Notes: a model not told the origin generated them from the sequence alone. 8,209 bases of DNA from JAHEFX01 sp964614585 (GCA_964614585.1 CAZTLW010000106.1:1-8209), one strand, 5' to 3'; positions 1 through 5,892 are shown, numbered from the stretch's first letter. Numbers and translations: made by a program.

Positions 1-6
1 CCGCAG

Positions 7-22
7 CCGCCCCCCTCCCACC
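7..22 (+). repeat. 16-bp direct repeat, left copy
   Basis: The sequence CCGCCCCCCTCCCACC occurs here and again, exactly and in the same orientation, at 8167-8182. Flanking bases do not match beyond the 16 bp. The complementary strand is a run of G tracts that could fold into a G-quadruplex. Low complexity makes a chance match easier, so the meaning is uncertain. Confidence 0.5.
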
Positions 23-41
23 GGCCTCCTTCGTCGGCCGG
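21..41. repeat. Inverted repeat CCGGCC/GGCCGG
   Basis: Perfect 6-bp arms (21-26 and 36-41) enclose a 9-base loop that contains TCCTTCG. It is one of three hairpin-forming segments in the gene-free first 123 bases. It may be part of the termination region downstream of the minus-strand gene or of a gene left of the window. Confidence 0.4.
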
Positions 42-49
42 CGGGTCCC

Positions 50-68
50 ATCCCCCCTTCGGGGGGAT
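50..68. terminator. Hairpin ATCCCCCC-TTC-GGGGGGAT, probable terminator
   Basis: Perfect 8-bp arms (50-57 and 61-68) flank a 3-base loop. An alternative fold has a UUCG tetraloop on five G-C pairs. On the plus strand the hairpin is followed by TTTCCTTCGTT, moderately T-rich. On the minus strand it lies about 55 bases past the stop of the 124-579 gene with no T tract. It could end transcription from either side. Its minus-strand reading GGAAATCCCCCC matches the hairpin after the ligase gene at the other end of the window. Confidence 0.55.
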
Positions 69-91
69 TTCCTTCGTTGATGGTGTCTTCG

Positions 92-108
92 TCCCCCGAT
101 GTGGGGGA
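92..108 (-). terminator. Hairpin TCCCCC/GGGGGA 15 bases after the CopD-like gene
   Basis: Arms 92-97 and 103-108 pair perfectly over 6 bp around a 5-base loop. Read on the minus strand it begins about 15 bases after the stop codon of the 124-579 gene, the position expected for an intrinsic terminator. No U tract follows, which is common for actinobacterial terminators. The context GGGGGATnTCCTTCG is shared with the 50-68 hairpin, so the two look like diverged copies. Confidence 0.5.
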
Positions 109-123
109 TGTCCTTCGGTCCGG

Positions 124-579
124 TCAGGCCGGCTTGAACACCATGAGCCAGACGAGGACCAGCAACAGGATCGTCTCGACGCGGGCCACCGTGTGCATGG
201 TCCGGACCTTGGCGGCGATCTCGGCGGTGAAGCCGCCGGATGCGAGCTCGGCGCTCAGGCGCCGTTCCGTGCGAGAGAAGTAGGCGATCCCCGTGGCGAA
301 GGAGATGATGAAGAGGGCGAAGGCGATGTTGATCCAGAGGATGCCGAAGTCCAGGTAGTCGCGGCCGACGATGAGCCAGATGGCGGTGCCGAACACGATC
401 AACGTCACCGCCGGGTAGAGCTTCCCGTTGGTGGCCTGCGCCCGAAGCACGGCCCGCACGTACCGCTCCTCGCCCTCCCGTCGGGCACCGGCGGTGTGGC
501 CCTCCTGCCACATGACGCCGCCGATCCACAACGCGCCGGTGACGATGTGCACCCACAACACCCAGTCGAGCAAGTCCAT
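124..579 (-). CDS. CopD/DUF2269-like four-helix membrane protein
   Basis: The 151-residue product is an integral membrane protein with four predicted helices at about residues 4-23, 55-71, 78-101 and 132-148. The first helix carries H-x-x-T-G-A-L-W-I-G-G (His11). The loop before the last helix carries T-M-H-T-V-A-R (His129). A His in helix 1 followed by small residues and W-I-G-G is typical of the CopD/DUF2269 family of small membrane proteins, some of which are linked to copper or haem. The function here is unproven. The ATG at 579 is preceded by a clear AAGGAG (592-587) with a 7-base spacer, so unlike several plus-strand neighbours it has a normal leader. It is divergent from the thioredoxin/CcdA gene, which also acts at the membrane. 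Length is usual for the family. It could instead be a general uncharacterised membrane protein. Confidence 0.75.
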   Translation of the reverse strand: MDLLDWVLWVHIVTGALWIGGVMWQEGHTAGARREGEERYVRAVLRAQATNGKLYPAVTLIVFGTAIWLIVGRDYLDFGILWINIAFALFIISFATGIAYFSRTERRLSAELASGGFTAEIAAKVRTMHTVARVETILLLVLVWLMVFKPA

Positions 580-650
580 CGTTCCGCTCCTTCGTCTCGA
601 CGGCCACCGTCCCGACCGCCTGTCGTCCCGAACGAGGCCGGGCCGACGGC

Positions 651-656
651 ACGCTA
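651..656 (-). promoter_or_regulatory. Candidate -10 box (TAGCGT) for the CopD-like gene
   Basis: On the minus strand TAGCGT fits the actinobacterial TAnnnT -10 pattern and would give a transcript with a leader of roughly 65 bases, consistent with the Shine-Dalgarno sequence in front of that gene. This six-base match alone is weak evidence. Confidence 0.3.
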
Positions 657-697
657 CCCAACCCGGCGAGGTCGTCGGGCCATGCCGACACGCCGCG

Positions 698-703
698 TAG
701 CCT
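698..703 (+). promoter_or_regulatory. -10 box (TAGCCT) for a leaderless thioredoxin/CcdA transcript
   Basis: TAGCCT ends exactly 7 bases before the ATG at 711. With the usual distance from -10 box to transcription start, the RNA would begin at or next to the A of ATG, and no Shine-Dalgarno sequence precedes it. The same arrangement occurs before three other genes in this window, which strengthens the call. Confidence 0.6.
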
Positions 704-710
704 CTGACCC

Positions 711-2129
711 ATGCGCCGCGCCATCCGAGGCAGGTCGCCGGCCCTTCGTCTGACCCGCCTCGCGCTCGTGTTCGTGACGGTGGTCATGCTGCCGCTCCAG
801 GGCGGCCTCGCGGCGGCGCAGGACGACGGCCCCGCCTCGGAGCTTCCCCAAGACCTCCGGGGCGCCGTGACCGAGGACGGGCGGATCGAGCTCCTCTTCT
901 TCGGCTCCAGCACCTGTCGGTTCTGCGCCCAGATGGAGGGCTTCCTCGACGAACTCGAGACGCGGTACGCCCCACCGCTCGAGGTCCACCGGTACACGGT
1001 GAACGTCGATCCCCTCGCCGCCCAGCGATGGGAGGAGGAGCTGCTCAGCCGAGGACAGGTGCCCCAGGGGGTCCCGACCACCATCATCGGGGACCGGATC
1101 TGGGTCGGGTACAACACCGAGGTCGGCCTCGAGATCGCCGCGGTGGTCGACGGACTCGTCGTCGCCATGGAGGCGGAGGACGACGTCGACGCCGGGGCCG
1201 ATCTGGTGCCCGGCAACGGTGGCGCCAGCATCGAGATACCGTTCTTCGGGGAGGTGGCGCTGGCCGACCGCTCCGCGGTGGGGGTGACGGCGCTGATCGC
1301 CCTGGTCGATGGCTTCAACCCGTGCTCGCTGTGGGTGATGGCGGTCCTGCTGGCCATGATCCTCAATGCCGGCGCCACCCGGTCCCGCACCTTCGCCATC
1401 GGCGGGACCTTCCTCCTCGTGACGGCCTCGCTCTACGGGCTCTTCATCCTCGGCATCTTCACCGTCGTCGACCTGCTGTCGTCGCTCACCGCCATCACCG
1501 TGGTGGTCGGCCTCGTGGCGATCGTGGTCGGGGCCGTCAACATCAAGGACTACTTCGCCTACAAGCAGGGGCTGTCGTTCACGATCCCCGACCGCTTCAA
1601 GCCCCGCATCTACCGAGGCGGTCGCGCTCTTCGGGACCACCAGCGCCCGTTGCTGCCGATCCTCGGCACCACGGTCGTCCTCGCGGCCGGGGTCGCCGTC
1701 GTCGAGTTGCCGTGCACCCTCGGCTTTCCCGTCGTGTGGACGGGGACCCTCCAGTCGCTGGGGATCGAGCGGGGACCGGAGTTCTTCGGGCTGCTCGCCC
1801 TCTACCTGCTCATCTACCTCCTCGACGAGTTGCTCCTGTTCGGGGTGGTCGTGGTGACGATGGAGGTCACCCGGGTCGAGGAGCGGCACGGTCGGGCGCT
1901 GAAACTCATCGGCGGGTCACTCATGGCGGTCCTCGGGGTCGCCATGATCGCCGCCCCCACGCTCCTCGAGGACCTCGGCGGGCTGCTCCTGGTCACCGCG
2001 GCGGCCGTGGTGCTGATGGGCGTCCTCGTCCTCGTCGGGCGGGCCCGGTCCGGACGGCGGGAGACCACGGCCGACGCCGAATCGACGGCGCCATCCACCC
2101 CGGGAGGCGACGACACACGGTCGGGGTGA
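711..2129 (+). CDS. Exported thioredoxin-like domain fused to CcdA/DsbD-type membrane domain
   Basis: The 472-residue protein probably carries electrons across the membrane to keep an extracytoplasmic thiol reduced. A signal peptide or anchor (about 12-36, ending A-A-A-Q) is followed by a thioredoxin-like domain with C-R-F-C (Cys69, Cys72) and the cis-proline segment G-V-P-T-T (Pro122). A linker leads to a membrane part with about seven helices from residue 190 to 443. This part has the two CcdA/DsbD-type cysteines, in F-N-P-C (Cys205) and E-L-P-C-T-L-G-F-P (Cys335). Such paired cysteines pass reducing equivalents from cytoplasmic thioredoxin outward, for cytochrome c maturation or protein thiol repair. 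The polar tail from 444 is likely cytoplasmic. The ATG at 711 is chosen because the signal peptide follows directly and a TAGCCT box lies 7 bases upstream. It is first in a tightly packed block; its stop overlaps a GTG in the RimK frame. The physiological substrate is unknown. Confidence 0.85.
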   Translation: MRRAIRGRSPALRLTRLALVFVTVVMLPLQGGLAAAQDDGPASELPQDLRGAVTEDGRIELLFFGSSTCRFCAQMEGFLDELETRYAPPLEVHRYTVNVDPLAAQRWEEELLSRGQVPQGVPTTIIGDRIWVGYNTEVGLEIAAVVDGLVVAMEAEDDVDAGADLVPGNGGASIEIPFFGEVALADRSAVGVTALIALVDGFNPCSLWVMAVLLAMILNAGATRSRTFAIGGTFLLVTASLYGLFILGIFTVVDLLSSLTAITVVVGLVAIVVGAVNIKDYFAYKQGLSFTIPDRFKPRIYRGGRALRDHQRPLLPILGTTVVLAAGVAVVELPCTLGFPVVWTGTLQSLGIERGPEFFGLLALYLLIYLLDELLLFGVVVVTMEVTRVEERHGRALKLIGGSLMAVLGVAMIAAPTLLEDLGGLLLVTAAAVVLMGVLVLVGRARSGRRETTADAESTAPSTPGGDDTRSG

Positions 2130-2143
2130 GCACGGACCGCACC

Positions 2144-2149
2144 TACTCT
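2144..2149 (+). promoter_or_regulatory. -10-like box (TACTCT) just before the RimK ATG
   Basis: TACTCT ends 6 bases before the ATG at 2156. It matches the TAnnnT arrangement seen before the genes at 711, 5906 and 6741 and suggests a second, leaderless transcript starting at RimK, inside the operon. The spacer is one base shorter than at the other three. Confidence 0.45.
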
Positions 2150-2155
2150 CGGTCC

Positions 2156-3358
2156 ATGCGACTCGCCATCCTCTCCCGGTCGCCGGGGTCGTACAGCACC
2201 CGACGCCTCGTCGCCGCCGCCAGCGAGCGGGGCCACGAGGCGGACGTACTGGACACCCTTCGCTTTGCCATCGACCTCTCCGGCGACGAGCCCGACCTCC
2301 AGTACCGTGGCGAGCCCATCGAGGACTACGACGCCGCCCTCCCCCGCATCGGCGCCTCGATCTCCTTCTTCGGGATCGCCGTCGTCCGCCAGTTCGAGCA
2401 ACTCGACGTGTACACCCCCAACACGTCCCATGGCATCTCGAACTCGCGGGACAAGCTCCGGGCCACCCAGATCCTCTCCCGACACGGCATCGGGATGCCG
2501 GCGACGATGTTCGTGCGCGACCGCTCCGACGTGCTGCCGGCCATCGAGCAGGTGGGCGGGGCGCCGGTCGTCATCAAGCTGCTCGAGGGCACGCAGGGGA
2601 TCGGGGTCATCCTCGCCCCCGACACGAAGGTGGCCGAGGCCGTCATCGAGACCCTCCAGAGCACCCGACAGAACGTGCTCATCCAGCGCTTCGTCGCCGA
2701 GAGCAAGGGACGGGACATCCGCGCCCTGGTGATCGGCGACCGCGTCGTGGCGGCCATGCGTCGGCGAGCGCTCGGCGACGAGTTCCGATCCAACGTCCAC
2801 CGGGGTGGGGTGACCGAGGCGGTCGACCTCGACGACGAGTTCGCCGAGACCGCGGTCCGGGCCGCCCAGATCATGGGTTTGCGCGTCGCCGGGGTCGACA
2901 TGCTCGAAGGGGCGACCGGCCCGCTCGTGATGGAGGTGAACTCCTCCCCGGGCCTCGAGGGCATCGAGCGCGCCACCGACCTCGACGTGGCCGGGGCGAT
3001 CGTCGACTACGTCGCCAACCAGGTGGCGTTCCCCGAGCTCGACGTGCGGCAGCGCCTCACCGTCAGCGCCGGCTACGGCGTCGCCGAGCTACTCGTCCGG
3101 GAAGGCTCGGGTCTCATCGGGAGGACGATCGCCGAGTCGGGCCTCCGAGAGCGCGACCTGTCCGTCCTGACGCTCACCCGGGGGACCAAGGTGATCCCCA
3201 ATCCGCGGGGGGACCGGGAGCTCGAGGCCGACGACCGCCTGCTGTGCTTCGGGCGACTCGAGTCGATGCGCGACCTGGTCCCCGCCCGTCGCCGGCGGCG
3301 GGCCCGGCCGAAGGTCCAGCCCCTCCCCGACGAGCCACTCCCCGAGCCGGCACCGTGA
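2156..3358 (+). CDS. rimK: RimK-type ATP-grasp alpha-L-glutamate ligase with C-terminal RCK_C (TrkA_C) domain
   Basis: The 400-residue cytosolic protein joins glutamate to a C-terminal carboxylate using ATP; in E. coli RimK adds glutamates to ribosomal protein S6. Residues 1-290 follow E. coli RimK along its full length: N-terminal M-R-L-A-I-L-S-R, P-R-I-G (63-66), S-R-D-K-L-R (Lys100), V-V-I-K (Lys141), E-G-T-Q-G-I-G, D-I-R, F-R-S-N-x-H-R-G-G, the metal ligand Asp248 in G-V-D, and M-E-V-N-S-S-P-G-L-E-G-I with Glu260 and Asn262. E. coli RimK ends near residue 300. Here residues about 303-376 form an RCK_C-like domain (V-R-E-G-S-G-L-I-G-R-T-I-A-E, then V-I-P-N-P and the D-D-R-L-L-C-F-G strand), then an Arg/Pro-rich tail. 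The ATG at 2156 matches family starts and has a TACTCT box. A GTG at 2126, overlapping the previous stop, would add 10 residues. The true substrate is not known. Confidence 0.9.
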   Translation: MRLAILSRSPGSYSTRRLVAAASERGHEADVLDTLRFAIDLSGDEPDLQYRGEPIEDYDAALPRIGASISFFGIAVVRQFEQLDVYTPNTSHGISNSRDKLRATQILSRHGIGMPATMFVRDRSDVLPAIEQVGGAPVVIKLLEGTQGIGVILAPDTKVAEAVIETLQSTRQNVLIQRFVAESKGRDIRALVIGDRVVAAMRRRALGDEFRSNVHRGGVTEAVDLDDEFAETAVRAAQIMGLRVAGVDMLEGATGPLVMEVNSSPGLEGIERATDLDVAGAIVDYVANQVAFPELDVRQRLTVSAGYGVAELLVREGSGLIGRTIAESGLRERDLSVLTLTRGTKVIPNPRGDRELEADDRLLCFGRLESMRDLVPARRRRRARPKVQPLPDEPLPEPAP

Positions 3359-4266
3359 GACCGGTCGCCGTCGGGGTCCAGCTCCCCGAGGTGGAACGCC
3401 CCGTCGACTGGCCGGAACTGCGCGACATCGCCACCACGGCCGAGGCAGTCGGCCTCGACTCGATCTGGGTGGGCGACCACCTGCTGTACCGAGACGACCA
3501 CGGCACCCGGGGTCCGTGGGAGGCCTGGACGCTGCTTGCGGCCCTGGGCGAGGCGACCGAGCGCGTGACGATCGGTCCCCTCGTCGCCGCCACCGCCTTC
3601 CACAACCCGGGCATGCTGGCCAAACAGGCGGCCACCGTCGACGAGATCTCCGGTGGCCGGTTGGTGCTCGGCCTCGGCGCCGGCTGGAACCGGGTCGAGT
3701 TCGACGCCTTCGGCTTCCCCTACGACCACCGTGCCTCGCGCTTCGCCGAGGCCTTCACGATCATCCGGACCCTCGTCCGGGAGGGGGCGATCGACTTCGA
3801 GGGACGCTTCCACGTTGCGAGGGACCTCGAGCTCGTGCCCGCCGCCCGCCCCGACCTGCCCCTCATGATCGGCTCCGTCGGACCCCGGGTGCTTCGGGCA
3901 ACCCTCCCCCACGTCGACCTCTGGAACGGCTGGCACGACTGGTTCGGCAACGATCCCGCCCAGTTGGCCGAGATGGTGGCCGGGGTCGCCGATGCCTGCC
4001 GATCGGTCGGGCGGGACCCGGCCGAGGTCGGGATGACGGCAGCGGTGGCCGTTGCGGCCCCGGGTGGCTCCGGGCGACGGGCCGGTGGCCGCGGGCGACC
4101 GGCCACCTCGGCGCTCGTCGGGTCGCCCGACGAGGTGGCCGAGGGCCTCGCCGCCTTCGGCTCGATCGCCGGCGTGGACCACCTGCAGGTCGTGCTCGAC
4201 CCGATCGACGCCCCGGCAATCGAGTGGCTCGGGGACGTCGTCGGCCGCTTGGGGGCGCCCCGGTGA
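3355..4266 (+). CDS. Luciferase-like (LLM) oxidoreductase, probably F420-dependent
   Basis: The 303-residue TIM-barrel protein belongs to the bacterial luciferase-like superfamily, whose members use FMNH2 or reduced coenzyme F420 to oxidise or reduce small substrates. Family signs are A-E-A-V-G-L-D-S-I-W-V-G-D-H (29-42), T-I-G-P-L-V-A-A-T (72-80), then L-A-K-Q-A-A-T-V-D-E-I-S-G-G-R-L-V-L-G-L-G-A-G-W (88-111), E-F-D-A-F-G-F-P (115-122) and a closing V-G-S-P-D-E-V-A-E-G-L (255-265). F420 use is inferred from resemblance to actinobacterial members. The GTG at 3355 overlaps the RimK stop by four bases (GTGA) and the first residues R-P-V-A-V-G-V-Q-L-P are the expected first strand; an in-frame upstream extension lies inside RimK and is rejected. 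No Shine-Dalgarno sequence is visible, so translational coupling is likely. A Gly/Arg-rich stretch (237-249) interrupts the C-terminal part. The substrate cannot be named. Confidence 0.85.
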   Translation: MRPVAVGVQLPEVERPVDWPELRDIATTAEAVGLDSIWVGDHLLYRDDHGTRGPWEAWTLLAALGEATERVTIGPLVAATAFHNPGMLAKQAATVDEISGGRLVLGLGAGWNRVEFDAFGFPYDHRASRFAEAFTIIRTLVREGAIDFEGRFHVARDLELVPAARPDLPLMIGSVGPRVLRATLPHVDLWNGWHDWFGNDPAQLAEMVAGVADACRSVGRDPAEVGMTAAVAVAAPGGSGRRAGGRGRPATSALVGSPDEVAEGLAAFGSIAGVDHLQVVLDPIDAPAIEWLGDVVGRLGAPR

Positions 4267-4646
4267 ACCCGGGCGTCATCGCCGTCGGCTGGGCGACGGG
4301 GTGGCTGGCGCTGCTGATCGTCGCGGCCGATTGGCCACCCCCCAACGGGTTCCTCTGGCTCGTGCCGATGCTCGCGACCGGAGCGGTCATCGTCTGGTGG
4401 CGCGCCGGCGTCTATGCCTCGGCGGATGGCCCGGGACGGCACTGGGGGACGGCGGCCCGGGATGGTGCGGTCGCCGGTCTGGGCGTCGGCCTGGTGATCC
4501 TGGCGCTCCCCGGAGTGGCGGGCCGGGCGGCCGAACTGGAGACGGTGGACTGGGTGGTCTTCTTCTCGGTACTCGCGATGGTCGGCATCCTGAACGGGCT
4601 CGGCGTCCGGGCCCTCGTCGCCCTGACGCCCCGCCGCCGGAACTGA
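4263..4646 (+). CDS. Small four-helix membrane protein, unknown function
   Basis: I do not recognise a family for this 127-residue protein. It has hydrophobic stretches at about 4-22, 30-46, 68-84 and 96-119, a Trp-rich first half (W-W at 45-46), a glycine-rich third helix (G-A-V-A-G-L-G-V-G-L) and a basic end (R-R-R-N), which by the positive-inside rule suggests a cytoplasmic C-terminus. There is no signal peptide cleavage site and no cysteine. The GTG start overlaps the stop of the luciferase-like gene by four bases (GTGA), so it is very likely co-translated with it. It is the last gene of the tightly coupled block, and 73 bases separate it from the next gene. It may be a membrane partner of the upstream redox genes, but nothing in the sequence proves this. 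Confidence 0.7.
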   Translation: MNPGVIAVGWATGWLALLIVAADWPPPNGFLWLVPMLATGAVIVWWRAGVYASADGPGRHWGTAARDGAVAGLGVGLVILALPGVAGRAAELETVDWVVFFSVLAMVGILNGLGVRALVALTPRRRN

Positions 4647-4671
4647 CAGGCCCGCCGCCGGAACACACCCC
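4630..4671 (+). repeat. Imperfect 21-bp tandem duplication across a stop codon
   Basis: CCCGCCGCCGGAAC occurs at 4630-4643 and again at 4651-4664, giving a period of 21 bp. The first copy encodes the basic end of the small membrane protein and runs into its TGA stop; the second lies wholly outside it. Probably a slippage duplication. Confidence 0.5.
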
Positions 4672-4688
4672 CTGCGCAAATCGCGCAG
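4672..4688. promoter_or_regulatory. 17-bp palindrome before the baeRF3-like gene, possible operator
   Basis: CTGCGC-AAATC-GCGCAG has perfect 6-bp arms around a 5-base centre, 31 bases before the ATG at 4720. It touches a possible -10 hexamer, CAGAAT (4686-4691). A repressor bound here would cover the promoter. In RNA it would be a short hairpin without a T tract, so it is a poor terminator for the preceding gene. Confidence 0.4.
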
Positions 4689-4707
4689 AATGGGGGGTAG
4701 CCGCAAC

Positions 4708-4714
4708 GGAGGAG
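4708..4714 (+). promoter_or_regulatory. Strong Shine-Dalgarno GGAGGAG deciding the baeRF3-like start
   Basis: GGAGGAG ends five bases before the ATG at 4720. It rules in that ATG over the in-frame ATG at 4690, which has no such site and would translate through the Shine-Dalgarno sequence itself. Confidence 0.75.
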
Positions 4715-4719
4715 CCCGG

Positions 4720-5865
4720 ATGGACCTGATCACCGCAGCCACGATGGAGTCGCTGCTGGAGCCCGGCACCGGGCCCCGGGCCACGCTCTACCAACCCACC
4801 CACCGGGCAGGTGCCGACAAGGACCAGGACCCGATCCGCTTCCGCCGCCTGCTCGGCGAGGCCCGCTCGGAACTCGTCGCCGCCGGACTCCGCCCGCCCG
4901 AGGCCGACGACTTCCTGACCGACGCCCGCCACCTCGAGCGGTCGTCGGTGTTCTGGGAACACCAGGACGATGGACTCGCCGTCTTCATCGACGGCGACGG
5001 GACCCAGACGTTCCGGCTGCCCAGCCCGGTCGACGAGTTGACCACGGTGTCGGACGCCTTCCACGTGAAGCCGCTCTGGCCGATCCTCGCCGGCTCCCGG
5101 GCGTTCCACATCCTCGCCCTGAGCCGCCAACACGTCCGGCTGCTGTGGGCCGACCGGTACTCGGTCGAGCCCGTCGACCTGCCCGACAGCATCCCTGCCG
5201 ACGTGGAGGAGGCGATGCGGTTCGCCGACCCCGAACCGCAATTGCAGCATCGGTCCGTTTCCAGGGTTGGGCGCGGCCGGGTCGTGGCCTCGTTCCACGG
5301 CCACGGCGGTGGCGCCAATCGGCTCGACCAGACCCGGACCGAGGCCTTCCTGCGGGCCGTCGACAAGGGCATCGTGAGCCTCATCGACCCGACCACGCCC
5401 GTGATGCTCGCCGGGGTGGACGAGCTGGTGGCCACCTACCGATCGATCTCTCGGGTGCCCCGGCTGATGGAAGTCCACCTCTCCGGGAACCCGGAACTGG
5501 AGTCCGACGCCGACCTCCACCGACAAGCCACCGCGATCACCGAGCCCATCGCCGCCCAGCGACTGACCGCCGACCTCGCGGCATTCGGGGCCGCCGGCGA
5601 TCGAGCCGTGTCCGGCATCGCGACGGTGGTTCCCGCCGCCCTGGCCGGTCGCGTGGCGACACTCTTCCTGCCATCGCGGACCCAGGCCTGGGGAGCCGTG
5701 ACCGACGGCGGTGAGGCCGAGGTCCACCCCGAGCGACGTGCCGGGGACCGCGACCTGTTGGACATCGCCGGCTCGGCGGTGTGGTCGCGGGGCGGTCGCC
5801 TCCACGTCGTGGAGCCCGAGGAGCTGCCAGGCGACGGCGACGTGGCCGCCATCCTTCGGTGGTGA
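4720..5865 (+). CDS. baeRF3-type protein (bacterial eRF1-like release factor family 3)
   Basis: The 381-residue soluble protein resembles the bacterial archaeo-eukaryotic release factor family 3, relatives of eRF1/Pelota proposed to act in ribosome rescue or termination. The strongest sign is the N-terminal L-Y-Q-P-T-H-R-A-G-x-D-x-x-Q-D-P-I-R-F-R-x-L-L-x-E-A (23-48), followed by L-x-x-x-x-F-W-x-H-Q-D-D-G-L-A-V-F (72-89). Further signs are a central strand with L-A-L-S-R-x-x-V-R-L-L (132-142), the S-F-H-G-H-G-G-G segment (191-198) and a C-terminal part with V-W-S-R-G-G-R-L-H-V-V (354-364). Length is as expected. The function of this family is predicted rather than well tested, and the family assignment rests on recalled motifs. 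The ATG at 4720 follows GGAGGAG. It sits between the RimK block and the FMN reductase, and has its own candidate promoter and palindrome. Being near RimK, it gives the cluster a second ribosome-linked gene. Confidence 0.75.
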   Translation: MDLITAATMESLLEPGTGPRATLYQPTHRAGADKDQDPIRFRRLLGEARSELVAAGLRPPEADDFLTDARHLERSSVFWEHQDDGLAVFIDGDGTQTFRLPSPVDELTTVSDAFHVKPLWPILAGSRAFHILALSRQHVRLLWADRYSVEPVDLPDSIPADVEEAMRFADPEPQLQHRSVSRVGRGRVVASFHGHGGGANRLDQTRTEAFLRAVDKGIVSLIDPTTPVMLAGVDELVATYRSISRVPRLMEVHLSGNPELESDADLHRQATAITEPIAAQRLTADLAAFGAAGDRAVSGIATVVPAALAGRVATLFLPSRTQAWGAVTDGGEAEVHPERRAGDRDLLDIAGSAVWSRGGRLHVVEPEELPGDGDVAAILRW

Positions 5866-5892
5866 GCCGCGAGCGGATCGGCCACGACGCCG

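Larger units (their letters stand above)
580..710. promoter_or_regulatory. Divergent intergenic region with two candidate promoters
   Basis: This 131-bp gap lies between the minus-strand CopD-like gene and the plus-strand thioredoxin/CcdA gene. It contains the Shine-Dalgarno AAGGAG of the minus gene (592-587, minus), a TAGCGT box on the minus strand (656-651) that could be its -10 element, and TAGCCT (698-703) on the plus strand. The two boxes are about 42 bp apart. No convincing -35 hexamer or operator palindrome was found. Confidence 0.45.

Noticed and set aside
27..117. CRISPR-like regular spacing of TCCTTCG
   Set aside because: The repeated unit is only 7-15 bases, there are just three, the intervening pieces are hairpins rather than unique spacers, and no cas gene is present.
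654..1889. 411-codon minus-strand open frame opposite the thioredoxin/CcdA gene
   Set aside because: Low-complexity Asp/Glu/Gly/Arg/His composition, no family motif, antisense to a clear membrane protein gene.
1028..2155. In-frame extension of the RimK frame upstream to 1028
   Set aside because: It overlaps the thioredoxin/CcdA gene, the peptide is Arg/Gly-rich nonsense, and the RimK family N-terminus begins at 2156.
3244..3354. Longer start for the luciferase-like gene at 3244
   Set aside because: The added residues lie inside RimK, are Pro/Ala/Arg-rich and precede the expected first barrel strand; GTG 3355 fits both family and operon layout.
3073..4182. 369-codon minus-strand open frame opposite the luciferase-like gene
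   Set aside because: Composition artefact of antisense high-GC coding sequence; no recognisable domain.
4690..4719. Upstream ATG at 4690 for the baeRF3-like gene
   Set aside because: No ribosome site precedes it, and the strong GGAGGAG lies downstream of it and correctly spaced for the ATG at 4720.
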